The notes below the pieces were generated by a model that was not told the DNA's origin, did not search any database, and saw only the letters and a program-made list of their open reading frames with translations. Source: Eshraghiella sp051880035 (GTDB lineage Bacteria; Bacillota; Clostridia; Lachnospirales; Lachnospiraceae). Taken from it: a stretch of 64,000 bases of DNA. Where the stretch lies: contig JBJENE010000004.1 of NCBI GenBank assembly GCA_051880035.1, positions 1 through 64,000 on the forward strand, written 5' to 3'. Made by a program: the position numbers and the translations under genes. Positions 49,240 through 57,751 of the stretch are shown here, one piece after another (positions within the stretch are counted from its first letter, which is position 1; each line of letters opens with the position of its first letter).

Positions 49240-51834
49240 ATGAAAAGATTTCTAAGCTTCATACCGGTTCTTATCTTTGCCTTCTGTTCTCTTACGGCAT
49301 GTAAAGATAAAGAACCGGAAAAAACTGTTGGAGAAGAAACAACAGCAGTACAGGAAACACCTGTAAGTGTAAATGAATTTGAATTTGACACATCCGGTGT
49401 TACTGCAGAAAAACAGATAACCGTAGACGGCAATAAAGCCCTCACTGCAGAAAATACAACATATGACGGACTTGGCATGGTTTCTGCAAACAACTCATCC
49501 CGTTTATTAACCGACTACAGGAGAGAACATCCCGACATATATAACGAATTAATTGAGTACATGTTCGGAAGTGAAGGACTCAATCTCTCAATTATTAAAA
49601 TTGAGATGGGCGCGGATGTAAATTCTTCATCAGGTACAGAACCTGCCGTAAAGCGTTATGAAGATGAGGAGGCAGATGTTACAAGAGGTGCCGGCTACCA
49701 GCTTGCAGCAGATGCGCAAAAATGCAATCCTGATTTATATGTAGACCTGCTTAACTGGGGTATTCCTAACTGGATACCAAATGCCTCAGACCCTTACGCA
49801 GCAACATATAAATGGTACAAGGAAACCATAGATGCCCTCTATGATACATACGGATTAAAGGTTACTCATGTTACCGCTACCAGAAACGAAAGAGATATTG
49901 ACACGGAATGGGTTAAATATCTTGCTGACAAACTTGAAAATGAGACGGACGAAAGATATGACTATGGGGAAATTAAAATTGTTGCAGGTGAAGAAGTATG
50001 TACCTGGGGAATCGCAGATGAAATGCTTAAGGACGAAGACCTTCTTAATGCCGTAGATGTAATAACATCCCATTACACATCTTTCACATCCTCAAATGTA
50101 AAACTTCTTCAGGAAGAATACGGCAAAGAAGTGTGGTTTTCAGAAGGTTCATCCCCAATGGGAAATTCTAAGGAAATCTACAAATATGACGGCAACGGAA
50201 GCGGTATTTCCGGAATCAACGGAATGCTTGATATTGCCACAAGAATTACACAGGCAATGACTGAAGGCATGACAATGTATGAATTCCAGCCTACAATCAG
50301 CGCTTATTACAGCGGAGTAACTTACTTCCCTAAACAGCTCATCACAGCCAACGAGCCTTGGTCAGGTGCCTACACACTTGATACCGGATACTATATGTCA
50401 CTTCATTTCAGCAGATTTATTAAGAAAGGCTGGAATTACATTGATGATGCCTGCTTCGGCGACGGAAGCGCAGGCGGCGACGGTCATGCAATCGTAAATT
50501 CAACATACAACTACATTACCTGCATGGATCCGGAATCAAAAGATTACTCCATGGTTCTCGTCAACAATTCCGAGAAAACAATTAAGTACGATATTACAGT
50601 TAAAAATGCAGGTTCTGAAGATTCGGTGCTTTACGCATGGGAAACAAGAGGTCCTGACAGTGATGATGATGACTACTTTGCCAATTACTTTAAACTTCTG
50701 GGAGCTGTAAAGGCATCAGAAGATTCCGAACAGAATAAAGTTTATACCGTTGTACTTAAACCTTACTCAATTATGACTCTTTCCACACTTAATGTTGAGC
50801 AGGTAGAATACAAAGACAGATCCGATGAAAGCAAACTTCTCGAACTTCCATACTCAGATGATTTTGAGTATGCGGATTTTGACTCATCTTATCTTGAGGC
50901 GCACGGATACGCTCCAAGATACGCAACCGACCTTGGTGGTGCATTTGAAGTAGTAAGCACCGACAACGGCAATGTTCTGATGCAGAAAATCACATACGAT
51001 AACAAACCTGTCGAATGGGGTTCCTCATCATCACCTATAACCAACCTTGGCGATGACAGATGGCAGAATTATACCGCTTCCGTTGATGTTCTTTTCACCG
51101 ATAAAGTAACGGACGACACCAAAGCCAACTATACCGGAATCGGTGTAAGATATATTCTCGCAGACAGTAACCAGAGCGGTTACTGGTGCAAGCTTTATGA
51201 CAGCGGCAAATGGGAATTAATGAGAGACAATTCATCAGTAGAATCCGGAACAATCAGTGATTTTGATTCTACCGAATGGCATAACATTCAGATTACAGCC
51301 ATCGAAAATGTTATTTCCTGCAGTCTTGACGGAGTGGAATTAACAACCTGGACAGATGAAAAAGGAGTAATCAACTCCGGAAGAATTGCCCTTTACAGTT
51401 CCTTCGAGAACAACTGTTTTGACAACCTTAAGGCAGAAAAAGCCGGCGATGGCGAATATTACATAACAAGACTTGACAACCTTAACGAAGCAATAACATA
51501 TTCCGCAGGAAGTACCGATGAAAACGGCGAGGGATGGTTCTTTGACAACATGTGTACTTACAAAAACTTTAACAGAACACTCTCAACAGGCGAGGACGGC
51601 GATACCGTATCAGTTAAGTTTACCGGAACCGAAGTTGCCATTATCGGACCATCCAAGGAAGCAACCATAAAAGTGGAAATTGATGGTACAACCGTTGAAG
51701 AAAATTATGTATGTCCGAAAGGCTCTCAAAGAAAAGCATGCTACCGTATAAGCGGACTTGAAGACGGCGAACATACCATAACAGTAACGGTTGTCTCAGG
51801 AACATTTAATGTGGATGCAGTGGAATACCGTTAA
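49240..51834 (+). CDS. GH59 galactocerebrosidase-like lipoprotein
   Basis: An 864-residue secreted enzyme. The signal peptide ends in lipobox SLTAC (Cys21). The catalytic part (~70-530) matches family 59: YDGLGMVSANNSSRLL, KIEMGADVNSSSGTEP, likely acid/base Glu217 in ATRNERDID, and nucleophile Glu302 in VWFSEGSSP, both parallel to human GALC. A lectin-like sandwich follows (~555-745, with YTGIGVRYIL and GRIALYSSFENNCFDN), then a CBM-like C-terminal domain (~750-864). It would release beta-galactose from a galactoside or galactan outside the cell. AAAAAGGAG precedes the ATG. The GH59 call is strong from motifs; the natural substrate is unknown. Confidence 0.9.
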   Translation: MKRFLSFIPVLIFAFCSLTACKDKEPEKTVGEETTAVQETPVSVNEFEFDTSGVTAEKQITVDGNKALTAENTTYDGLGMVSANNSSRLLTDYRREHPDIYNELIEYMFGSEGLNLSIIKIEMGADVNSSSGTEPAVKRYEDEEADVTRGAGYQLAADAQKCNPDLYVDLLNWGIPNWIPNASDPYAATYKWYKETIDALYDTYGLKVTHVTATRNERDIDTEWVKYLADKLENETDERYDYGEIKIVAGEEVCTWGIADEMLKDEDLLNAVDVITSHYTSFTSSNVKLLQEEYGKEVWFSEGSSPMGNSKEIYKYDGNGSGISGINGMLDIATRITQAMTEGMTMYEFQPTISAYYSGVTYFPKQLITANEPWSGAYTLDTGYYMSLHFSRFIKKGWNYIDDACFGDGSAGGDGHAIVNSTYNYITCMDPESKDYSMVLVNNSEKTIKYDITVKNAGSEDSVLYAWETRGPDSDDDDYFANYFKLLGAVKASEDSEQNKVYTVVLKPYSIMTLSTLNVEQVEYKDRSDESKLLELPYSDDFEYADFDSSYLEAHGYAPRYATDLGGAFEVVSTDNGNVLMQKITYDNKPVEWGSSSSPITNLGDDRWQNYTASVDVLFTDKVTDDTKANYTGIGVRYILADSNQSGYWCKLYDSGKWELMRDNSSVESGTISDFDSTEWHNIQITAIENVISCSLDGVELTTWTDEKGVINSGRIALYSSFENNCFDNLKAEKAGDGEYYITRLDNLNEAITYSAGSTDENGEGWFFDNMCTYKNFNRTLSTGEDGDTVSVKFTGTEVAIIGPSKEATIKVEIDGTTVEENYVCPKGSQRKACYRISGLEDGEHTITVTVVSGTFNVDAVEYR

Positions 51835-51904
51835 TTTTTCCTGTTGACATGTAAAAATTATAATGGCATCATTATTATAAGCTTATTTACACGGAGTTTT
51901 TATA

Positions 51905-52525
51905 ATGATTTACCTTTTTACGGAATACGACAAAATAACTGACGAGCTTATTCCCGTTCTTCTTGATAAACTGCCTGAAAAGAGGCGCCACAAGGCAATG
52001 CGGTTCCGCCACACCGGTGGTAAGCTGTCCTGCATCGTTGGATATCTTCTCTTTTTGTACGGCTTTAGAAATTATTTTAAATTGGACGGAACTCCCGAAT
52101 TTTCCAGGGAGACCAACGGCAAGCCATATCTTGCCGCCTATCCTGACATTCATTTTAATATAAGCCACTGCGACGGTGCCGCAGCATGTATCCTCGGAGA
52201 TATGCCTGTGGGAATTGATATTCAGGACAAAAAAGAGCTTAAAATGAACCATGCCATGAGGGTATGTTCCAAAGAAGAAATCCAGAAAATCACCGATTCC
52301 AGCGAACCTGATTTGGAGTTTTGTCGTATATGGTCAGTAAAAGAAAGTCTTTCCAAACTGACGGGTGACGGTGTATTCAGGGACATCAGACATGTGACTC
52401 CCGGTAACACCCATATGAGTACCGTATTTATCGAACCCAATAAATTCATGACAGCATCCAGTAAAAACCGTCATGACGATTTTTCGGTACACCACATAAG
52501 ACTTGAGGATTTACTGAATTTATAA
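51905..52525 (+). CDS. 4'-phosphopantetheinyl transferase, Sfp type
   Basis: A 206-residue enzyme that transfers phosphopantetheine from CoA to a carrier protein. Motifs are NISHCDGAAAC (85-95), GIDIQ (Asp105, metal) and WSVKESLSK (143-151, with Glu147). It is shorter than B. subtilis Sfp (224 residues). No carrier protein or synthase is nearby, so its partner is elsewhere. It stands alone, 70 nt after the GH59 gene, with its own terminator. The upstream RBS is weak (ACGGAG). Confidence 0.87.
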   Translation: MIYLFTEYDKITDELIPVLLDKLPEKRRHKAMRFRHTGGKLSCIVGYLLFLYGFRNYFKLDGTPEFSRETNGKPYLAAYPDIHFNISHCDGAAACILGDMPVGIDIQDKKELKMNHAMRVCSKEEIQKITDSSEPDLEFCRIWSVKESLSKLTGDGVFRDIRHVTPGNTHMSTVFIEPNKFMTASSKNRHDDFSVHHIRLEDLLNL

Positions 52526-52544
52526 AAAGCGCATATAACTTTTC

Positions 52545-52577
52545 ATACGGGAGGATTCAATATTCTCCCGTATTTTT
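52545..52577 (+). terminator. Terminator after the phosphopantetheinyl transferase gene
   Basis: ATACGGGAG (52545-52553) pairs perfectly with CTCCCGTAT (52565-52573) and a T run follows. Confidence 0.88.
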
Positions 52578-52678
52578 AGTTCTGCTTATCGGAAATTTTT
52601 CAAGATAATTTGTGAGATTTCGGAACAAAAGTTGTGTATATAGATGAAAAGATAAAAATTCGGAAAGGAGGTTTTGAT

Positions 52679-53239
52679 ATGGAAGATGCCGCAATAGTAC
52701 AGTTGTATTGGGACCGAGACCAAAAGGCAATATCCGAAACAGCAACCAAATACGGCAGCTACTGCACTTCCATTGCAAAAAATATCCTTGGCAATAATGA
52801 AGATGCAGAAGAATGTGTCAATGATACATACATGAGTGCCTGGAACTCTATGCCGCCTCACAGACCTAATATGCTGTCTGCTTTCCTTGGTAAAATCACA
52901 AGGAACTTATCTTTTAACAGATATAAACATAACAAAGCAGACAAACGGGGCGGAAATGAGATTGTGACGGTATTAGACGAATTAAGCGAATGTGTCTCCG
53001 GTAAGGATAACATTGAGCAGGAAATTGAATACAAAGAACTGGTACAATCCATTGATTCTTTTCTGGACACGCTATCAGCAGAAAAAAGAAGCATATTCAT
53101 ATGCAGATATTGGTACACCGACAGCATTTCAGAAATTGCAAAGCAATTTAACATGCGGGAAAACACAGTATCAATGACACTTAACCGTATCCGATTAAAA
53201 TTACAAAAATATCTGACCGAAAGGGGTTGTGAGATATGA
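52679..53239 (+). CDS. ECF-type RNA polymerase sigma factor
   Basis: A 186-residue sigma factor. Region 2 is seen in LGNNEDAEECVNDTYMSAWNSMPP (DAEECVNDTYMSAWNS), and region 4 in SISEIAKQFNMRENTVSMTLNRIR (EIAKQFNMRENTVSMTLNR). ATG at 52679 follows AAAGGAGG; the upstream in-frame ATG at 52634 lacks an RBS. It overlaps the following membrane protein by 4 nt (ATGA), the usual sigma/anti-sigma layout. Its regulon is unknown. Confidence 0.92.
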   Translation: MEDAAIVQLYWDRDQKAISETATKYGSYCTSIAKNILGNNEDAEECVNDTYMSAWNSMPPHRPNMLSAFLGKITRNLSFNRYKHNKADKRGGNEIVTVLDELSECVSGKDNIEQEIEYKELVQSIDSFLDTLSAEKRSIFICRYWYTDSISEIAKQFNMRENTVSMTLNRIRLKLQKYLTERGCEI

Positions 53240-53913
53240 CAGGTGAAAAGTTATATGAAGCAATCGGTGAAATAAGCGACAACAAGATAAAAGAAGCAAA
53301 GCAATTTAAAAAAAATGGCAAAAGAGTCCGGCTCAAATGGGTTGCCATAGCAGCTTGTCTATGCCTCGCAGTGCTCGGCTTCTTTGTTATCCACCGCCCG
53401 GGAACTTCTGAGGAATCCAATCTTAAGGTAAATAAGATAAAAATCACTGCCAAGATGGATTATGATGCCCGTTTTTCCGACTACAGTAATCTATCTTCAA
53501 CTGAATGGAAAACGGTGATGGATGCATTTGAAAGCTACATCGGATTAAGCTATGAGGAATTTATGCAAAAAATACCTGCTGCCTATCACAATACGGCTTT
53601 CTATTCCATCGATACTCCTACCGTCCCAAAAAGCAAGGAGTACCTCCCTCACGACTATGTCTTTGAGTTCCAAAATGAAGCCGGCGGAAGCTTTAAAATC
53701 GCAATCTGCCCTACTGAAGAACCGATTAGAGACTGCTATTTCGTATCAAATAATCCTAAGAAATCAAGGCTAAACGGAACTACAGTTGTAATTTACGGTA
53801 TTCATGACAGCTTCATGGTACAGTTTGAATATTCCGGAATATATTATGACATTGAAACGGAAGACATCACGCTCAAAGAACTGGAAAACCTGCTGATTGG
53901 AATAACAGACTGA
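53236..53913 (+). CDS. Single-pass membrane protein, probable anti-sigma partner
   Basis: A 225-residue protein: cytosolic N-terminus (1-33, with EAIGEISDNKIKEAKQF), one TM (WVAIAACLCLAVLGFFVI, ~35-52), and a ~170-residue outer domain. The N-terminus resembles the helical sigma-binding part of Firmicute anti-sigma proteins paired with ECF factors, but no zinc HxxxCxxC motif is seen. The outer domain is unrecognised and would be the sensor. Role as anti-sigma is inferred from the ATGA overlap with the sigma gene. Confidence 0.75.
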   Translation: MTGEKLYEAIGEISDNKIKEAKQFKKNGKRVRLKWVAIAACLCLAVLGFFVIHRPGTSEESNLKVNKIKITAKMDYDARFSDYSNLSSTEWKTVMDAFESYIGLSYEEFMQKIPAAYHNTAFYSIDTPTVPKSKEYLPHDYVFEFQNEAGGSFKIAICPTEEPIRDCYFVSNNPKKSRLNGTTVVIYGIHDSFMVQFEYSGIYYDIETEDITLKELENLLIGITD

Positions 53914-53921
53914 TAGGAAAA

Positions 53922-53960
53922 GACGGCTCTGTTCCTAATTGCGGACAGAGTCGTCATTTT
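53922..53960 (+). terminator. Terminator after the sigma/anti-sigma pair
   Basis: GACGGCTCTGT (53922-53932) pairs with ACAGAGTCGTC (53945-53955) with one mismatch, followed by a T-rich tail. Confidence 0.82.
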
Positions 53961-54001
53961 ATTCTGATTATATAAATATATTATTTATCATCCGGTTCTC
54001 A

Positions 54002-54331
54002 TTACGCTGACGCATTGGCATTTATTGTATCTATAACCTTTCTAATTCCCATCCATACAGTTAAATCAGTAAATACCTCAACAACACTTCCGTAATCTGT
54101 AAATGGAGATTCCTGAAGGACAGAAAAATCCTTCATCATTCCATTATGGACTATATATTCCACTATCTGATTGACAAAGTAAATCTGTCTGCTATCAAGA
54201 CTTGTATTGGTTAGATATTCTGAGAACGCCTCTTTCGCTGCATTCATATCAAGACCCACGATTTCACGAACAAATTCGCCAAGTGGCTTTGTTCCAAATT
54301 CAGCTGTTCCAAATTCATGTTCATAAATCGT
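54002..54331 (-). pseudogene. hsdR: 3' remnant of type I restriction subunit gene hsdR
   Basis: About 110 codons matching the extreme C-terminus of HsdR: GEFVREIVGLDMNAAKEAF, SLDSRQIYFVNQIVEYIV and VLQESPFTDYGSVVEVF. The frame begins near 54331 (reading TIYEHEFGT) and lacks any start, helicase or nuclease part, so nothing but the C-terminal specificity/assembly segment is left. A short direct repeat (GAATTTGGAACA twice) lies at its head. It overlaps and is out of frame with an hsdM fragment, marking a deletion junction. Confidence 0.85.
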
Positions 54332-54446
54332 GAATAAACATCAGATAAGTAATCTGCTCAATTACTTCAAGTGGATTTACCAAACCACCTGCAGCAAAAA
54401 CATCCCATAAACTATCAATTTTATTTTTTAATTCACCTGTAATCAT
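54321..54446 (-). pseudogene. hsdM: 5' remnant of type I modification subunit gene hsdM
   Basis: Forty-one codons plus stop, read as MITGELKNKIDSLWDVF, AAGGLVNPLEVIEQITYL and MFIHDL. This is the conserved start of HsdM (family form MFIRDLD), cut off before the methyltransferase domain. It ends in a stop created at the junction with the hsdR tail. A GGAG site precedes the ATG, so a short peptide could still be made. It is 18 nt downstream of fic. Confidence 0.87.
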
Positions 54447-54463
54447 TCGTTTTCTCCAATCAA

Positions 54464-55513
54464 CTAATTATTCCATAAATACTTGGTATATCGTCCACCA
54501 CCAATTTTGGTAATCTGACCTGATTCAACTAAAGCAGCAAGCGCTCTTTGGACAGTTACCTGACTGACATCAGGACACTTTTCCAAAATTTCAGTTTTGG
54601 TAATAGGTCCTAAAGTTGTTCTGATTATTTCTCTTACTCTGTCCGGCTTTGACAAGCCATCTGTTGTAAGCAAACTTACTCTGGAAGAAAAATCTCTGTA
54701 TGCCGCTACGACAATTCCAAGCATATATTTTACAAAAGGTTCATAATCATTTTCATTCTCATGCCATCTTTTAGAACTAAGTTGCAGACATTCGTAGTAT
54801 GATTCTTTTGTATTCTCTATCAGTTTCTCGATACTGATGTACTTCCCAACAATGTATCCTGCTCTATAAAGCAACAGCAATGTTAAAAGCCTACTCATTC
54901 GACCATTTCCATCATTAAACGGATGCACACATAAAAAATCCAAGATAAACATCGGAATCAAAATTAGGGAATCAATCCGTTCCGTTTCCAAAGCCTTATC
55001 AAACGCCTTACATAGTTCTTCAATTGCTTCGGGAGTCTTCCATGCCGGCACCGGTCTAAATCCAACGAACTTATTTCCAAAAGAATCCTCTTCCTCAATA
55101 ACATTGTCAGCAGCTTTGTATCTGCCCCCAACATCAAAACCTTCGAACTTATACAAGTCTCTATGCAATTGCAAAATTATTGAAGGCTTGGGCGGAATAT
55201 AATCATGGTTCTCATGTATTGTATTCAAAACATCCCTATAGCCTGCAATCTCTCGCTCATTACGAGTTTTCGGTCTGGTTGTATCCTTTACCAATGCCTT
55301 TAAACGTTCATCCGATGTGTATATACCTTCAATTTTATTGGAAGCCTCTGTACTTTGAATCTTGGCAATTTCAACAAGTCGTGTTAAAGTATCCGCTTTC
55401 GCTTCAATAAATAAAGTTTGTTCTCCCTTAAATTCATGTATTTGCGTTAAATAAGACACAATTTCAGGTGTAAGTAATTTCTTCCATTTTTCACGATAAT
55501 CATACTCTCTCAC
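54464..55513 (-). CDS. fic: Fic-domain protein with inhibitory helix and winged helix
   Basis: A 349-residue Fic protein. The catalytic motif HPFNDGNGRMSR is at 197-208. The inhibitory motif is N-terminal (class II), SNKIEG with Glu62, inside STEASNKIEGI (54-64). The C-terminal ~70 residues form a winged helix (TEILEKCPDVSQVTVQRALAAL). Such proteins can add AMP to target proteins and often regulate their own promoter. The GTG at 55513 follows AGGTG. It sits within a collapsed type I restriction-modification locus. It looks intact and has its own promoter; targets are unknown. Confidence 0.92.
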   Translation of the reverse strand: MREYDYREKWKKLLTPEIVSYLTQIHEFKGEQTLFIEAKADTLTRLVEIAKIQSTEASNKIEGIYTSDERLKALVKDTTRPKTRNEREIAGYRDVLNTIHENHDYIPPKPSIILQLHRDLYKFEGFDVGGRYKAADNVIEEEDSFGNKFVGFRPVPAWKTPEAIEELCKAFDKALETERIDSLILIPMFILDFLCVHPFNDGNGRMSRLLTLLLLYRAGYIVGKYISIEKLIENTKESYYECLQLSSKRWHENENDYEPFVKYMLGIVVAAYRDFSSRVSLLTTDGLSKPDRVREIIRTTLGPITKTEILEKCPDVSQVTVQRALAALVESGQITKIGGGRYTKYLWNN

Positions 55514-55573
55514 TTAATCACGTCACCTCATCAAAAATCAATTTATTCATTTTAATAAAAATGATATAGTTAA

Positions 55574-55642
55574 ATTGTATTCTATAATTTCATCATTGTC
55601 AATTTAATTTTATCATTTATACAATTTTGATAAAATTAAATT
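55574..55642 (-). promoter_or_regulatory. fic promoter with a 14-bp inverted repeat
   Basis: On the minus strand TTGACA (55597-55602) and TACAAT (55574-55579) are 17 nt apart. AATTTAATTTTATC (55601-55614) and GATAAAATTAAATT (55629-55642) form a perfect 14-bp inverted repeat beginning at the -35. Likely an operator, perhaps for the winged helix of Fic. Confidence 0.65.
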
Positions 55643-55722
55643 ATTTTTGATTAAATTAGAACACTTAAGTATAAGTACCTCTATGTGCCTCCAATATGAA
55701 ATATTTGCAAATTTATTATATT

Positions 55723-55753
55723 AAAAAACGCAGGATTTCATTTAATTCCTGCG
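55723..55753 (-). terminator. Second terminator after argS
   Basis: CGCAGGA (55729-55735) pairs with TTCCTGCG (55746-55753); TTTTTT follows on the minus strand. The rest of the 55643-55820 stretch is AT-rich with nothing else recognised. Confidence 0.75.
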
Positions 55754-55815
55754 CAATTAATAAACACCGCATCTCTAGGCATTTATATTCCTTTGAGAAA
55801 AAGTGAAAGCACACT

Positions 55816-55947
55816 AAAAAGGGCTCATAGTTGCCGGGAGAAAGATTTTTGATGCCGTCAGTTCTTGGACTGCGTATTATGCAGTCCTAGCACTGCTACG
55901 GCATCAACTTAAGCGCAAGCGCTCTTTCTAACGGCAACTATGAGCCC
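55816..55947 (-). other. Long nested hairpin directly after argS
   Basis: One near-symmetric structure of about 127 nt. Outer arms GGGCTCATAGTTGCCG (55821-55836) and CGGCAACTATGAGCCC (55932-55947) match over 16 bp. Inside are AGAAAGA/TCTTTCT (55839-55845, 55923-55929), TTGATGCCGT/ACGGCATCAA (55849-55858, 55898-55907), CAGT/ACTG and the tip GGACTGC-N7-GCAGTCC (55867-55887). A small side hairpin AGCG-CAAG-CGCT lies at 55912-55923. On the minus strand five T follow (55816-55820), so it can act as a giant intrinsic terminator 7 nt after the argS stop. A small mobile element or structured RNA is the alternative. Confidence 0.8.
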
Positions 55948-55954
55948 GCTTTCT

Positions 55955-57721
55955 TTACATTCTCTCCGGCGCTTCCATGCCAAGAACATCGATACAGGTA
56001 AGGAGAACATCCTTGGTAAGATTGATAAGTGCCAGATATCCTTTCTTTTTGGCCTCCAAAGGCTCTGAAAGAATCTTTGTTTCATGATAAAAATGATTAA
56101 ATGCATTTGAAAGATCATACACAAATTTACAGATTTTGTGAGGAGCCGTTTCATTAAATGCTGTTTCCATAATATCACTTAATTTACTTAATTCAAGCAT
56201 AAGTGAAGTTTCGCTTTCGGAATCCGGATTATTAACCTTAAGTCCGTCAAGGTTTCCGCCCTCGGCCTCGTATTTTTTGAGGATGGATTTGATACGGACA
56301 ATTGTATAAAGTATATACGGACCGGTATCACCTTCAAATGATGTGAAACGGTCTATATCGAAAATGTAATCCTTTGATGCCTGATTTGACAAATCTCCGT
56401 ATTTTAGGGCAGCCAGGCCTACTATTCCGGCAGTTTTTCTGGCTTCTGCCTCATCCACCGTACGGTTCTCCATGATTTTATCATAAACCGCATCCTCAAT
56501 TTCCTTGATAAGGTATTCAAGACGAAGGACACCGCCCTGTCTTGTTTTGAAAGGTTTTCCGTCTTTGCCGTTCATGGTTCCGAAGCCTATGAATTTAAGT
56601 TCGGTTTCAGGTCTTACGATGCCTGCCTTTCTCGCCACACGGAAGAACTGTGTATAGTGAAGGTCCTGTCTTTTATCCGCAAAATAGATATATGATTTAG
56701 GTGCGTATAATTTTTCCCTTTCAATCAGGGTTGCAAGGTCTGAAGTCTCATAATTGGCTGCGCCGTCTGACTTCTGTACGATACACGGAGGGAGTTCTTT
56801 TGAATCGCCCTCTTCGCTTATATCCACAACAATGGCTCCCTGGCTTTCGTAAGCAATTCCCGAATCTACCAGGTCTTTTACCATATCAGGTATATAAGGC
56901 TGCGCATCGCTTTCACCTTTCCAAAGGTCAAAATGGACATTCAGATTGTCATAGTTTTTCTTAAGGTCGGCAACAGAGACATTAATAATATGGCGCCATA
57001 ATGCCTGATATCCCTTATGACCGCTTTGAAGCATATAAGTTGCCTGCTGGGCAGCTTTTTTAAACTCAGGGTCCTCTTTGGACTTACCGCTTGCCGTAGG
57101 ATATATTTCTTCCAGTTCCGAAATTGTGAACGGAGCTTCTTTTGGATATTCTCCATCGAAATTCTCATCAAAATAAGGAAGGTCAGGTTTTCTCTCCTTA
57201 AGTTCCACTATAATGAGGCCCATCTGAAGTCCCCAATCGCCAAGATGAACATCTCCGATTGTCCGGTAACCTGCAAACTGACAGATTCTTTTTACGCTTT
57301 CTCCGATTACTGCAGACCTTAAATGGCCAATATGTAATGGTTTGGCAACATTGGCTCCGCCATAATCAAGAAAAATAATTTCATCTTTTGGTTCACATTC
57401 GCAACCGAATTTCTCTTCGGACGCCATTCCTCTTATATATCCGCCGATAAACTCATCGCTCATTACAATATTAATGAATCCCGGTTTAACGCACTCTATT
57501 GACTTAAATTCGCTTTTTGACTGCAAAAGGGCAACTACCTCTTCACCGATTACAAAAGGGGCTTTATGGTACTCTTTTGCGGCTGCCATGGCACCGTTAC
57601 ACTGATACTGGCACAAATCCGGGCGGTTAGAGATAACTGCCTTACCGTATCCGGCATCGTATCCGCAGGCTGCAAAAGCATCACTTATAATTGATGATAT
57701 CTGTTCTAATATTTTTTTCAT
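55955..57721 (-). CDS. argS: Arginine-tRNA ligase
   Basis: A 588-residue class I synthetase. The HIGH motif is LHIGHLRSA (130-133); the KMSK position has FKTRQGG, as in many ArgRS proteins without KMSK. The N-terminal Add1-type tRNA-recognition domain (~1-110) and C-terminal DALR anticodon-binding domain (~460-588) are present. ATG at 57721 follows GAGGTG; a GTG four codons earlier lies on that site. It follows carB closely but with a different function, and ends at the nested hairpin. Confidence 0.97.
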   Translation of the reverse strand: MKKILEQISSIISDAFAACGYDAGYGKAVISNRPDLCQYQCNGAMAAAKEYHKAPFVIGEEVVALLQSKSEFKSIECVKPGFINIVMSDEFIGGYIRGMASEEKFGCECEPKDEIIFLDYGGANVAKPLHIGHLRSAVIGESVKRICQFAGYRTIGDVHLGDWGLQMGLIIVELKERKPDLPYFDENFDGEYPKEAPFTISELEEIYPTASGKSKEDPEFKKAAQQATYMLQSGHKGYQALWRHIINVSVADLKKNYDNLNVHFDLWKGESDAQPYIPDMVKDLVDSGIAYESQGAIVVDISEEGDSKELPPCIVQKSDGAANYETSDLATLIEREKLYAPKSYIYFADKRQDLHYTQFFRVARKAGIVRPETELKFIGFGTMNGKDGKPFKTRQGGVLRLEYLIKEIEDAVYDKIMENRTVDEAEARKTAGIVGLAALKYGDLSNQASKDYIFDIDRFTSFEGDTGPYILYTIVRIKSILKKYEAEGGNLDGLKVNNPDSESETSLMLELSKLSDIMETAFNETAPHKICKFVYDLSNAFNHFYHETKILSEPLEAKKKGYLALINLTKDVLLTCIDVLGMEAPERM

Positions 57722-57751
57722 ATAATGGGTCACCTCAATATTAATTGAAGA

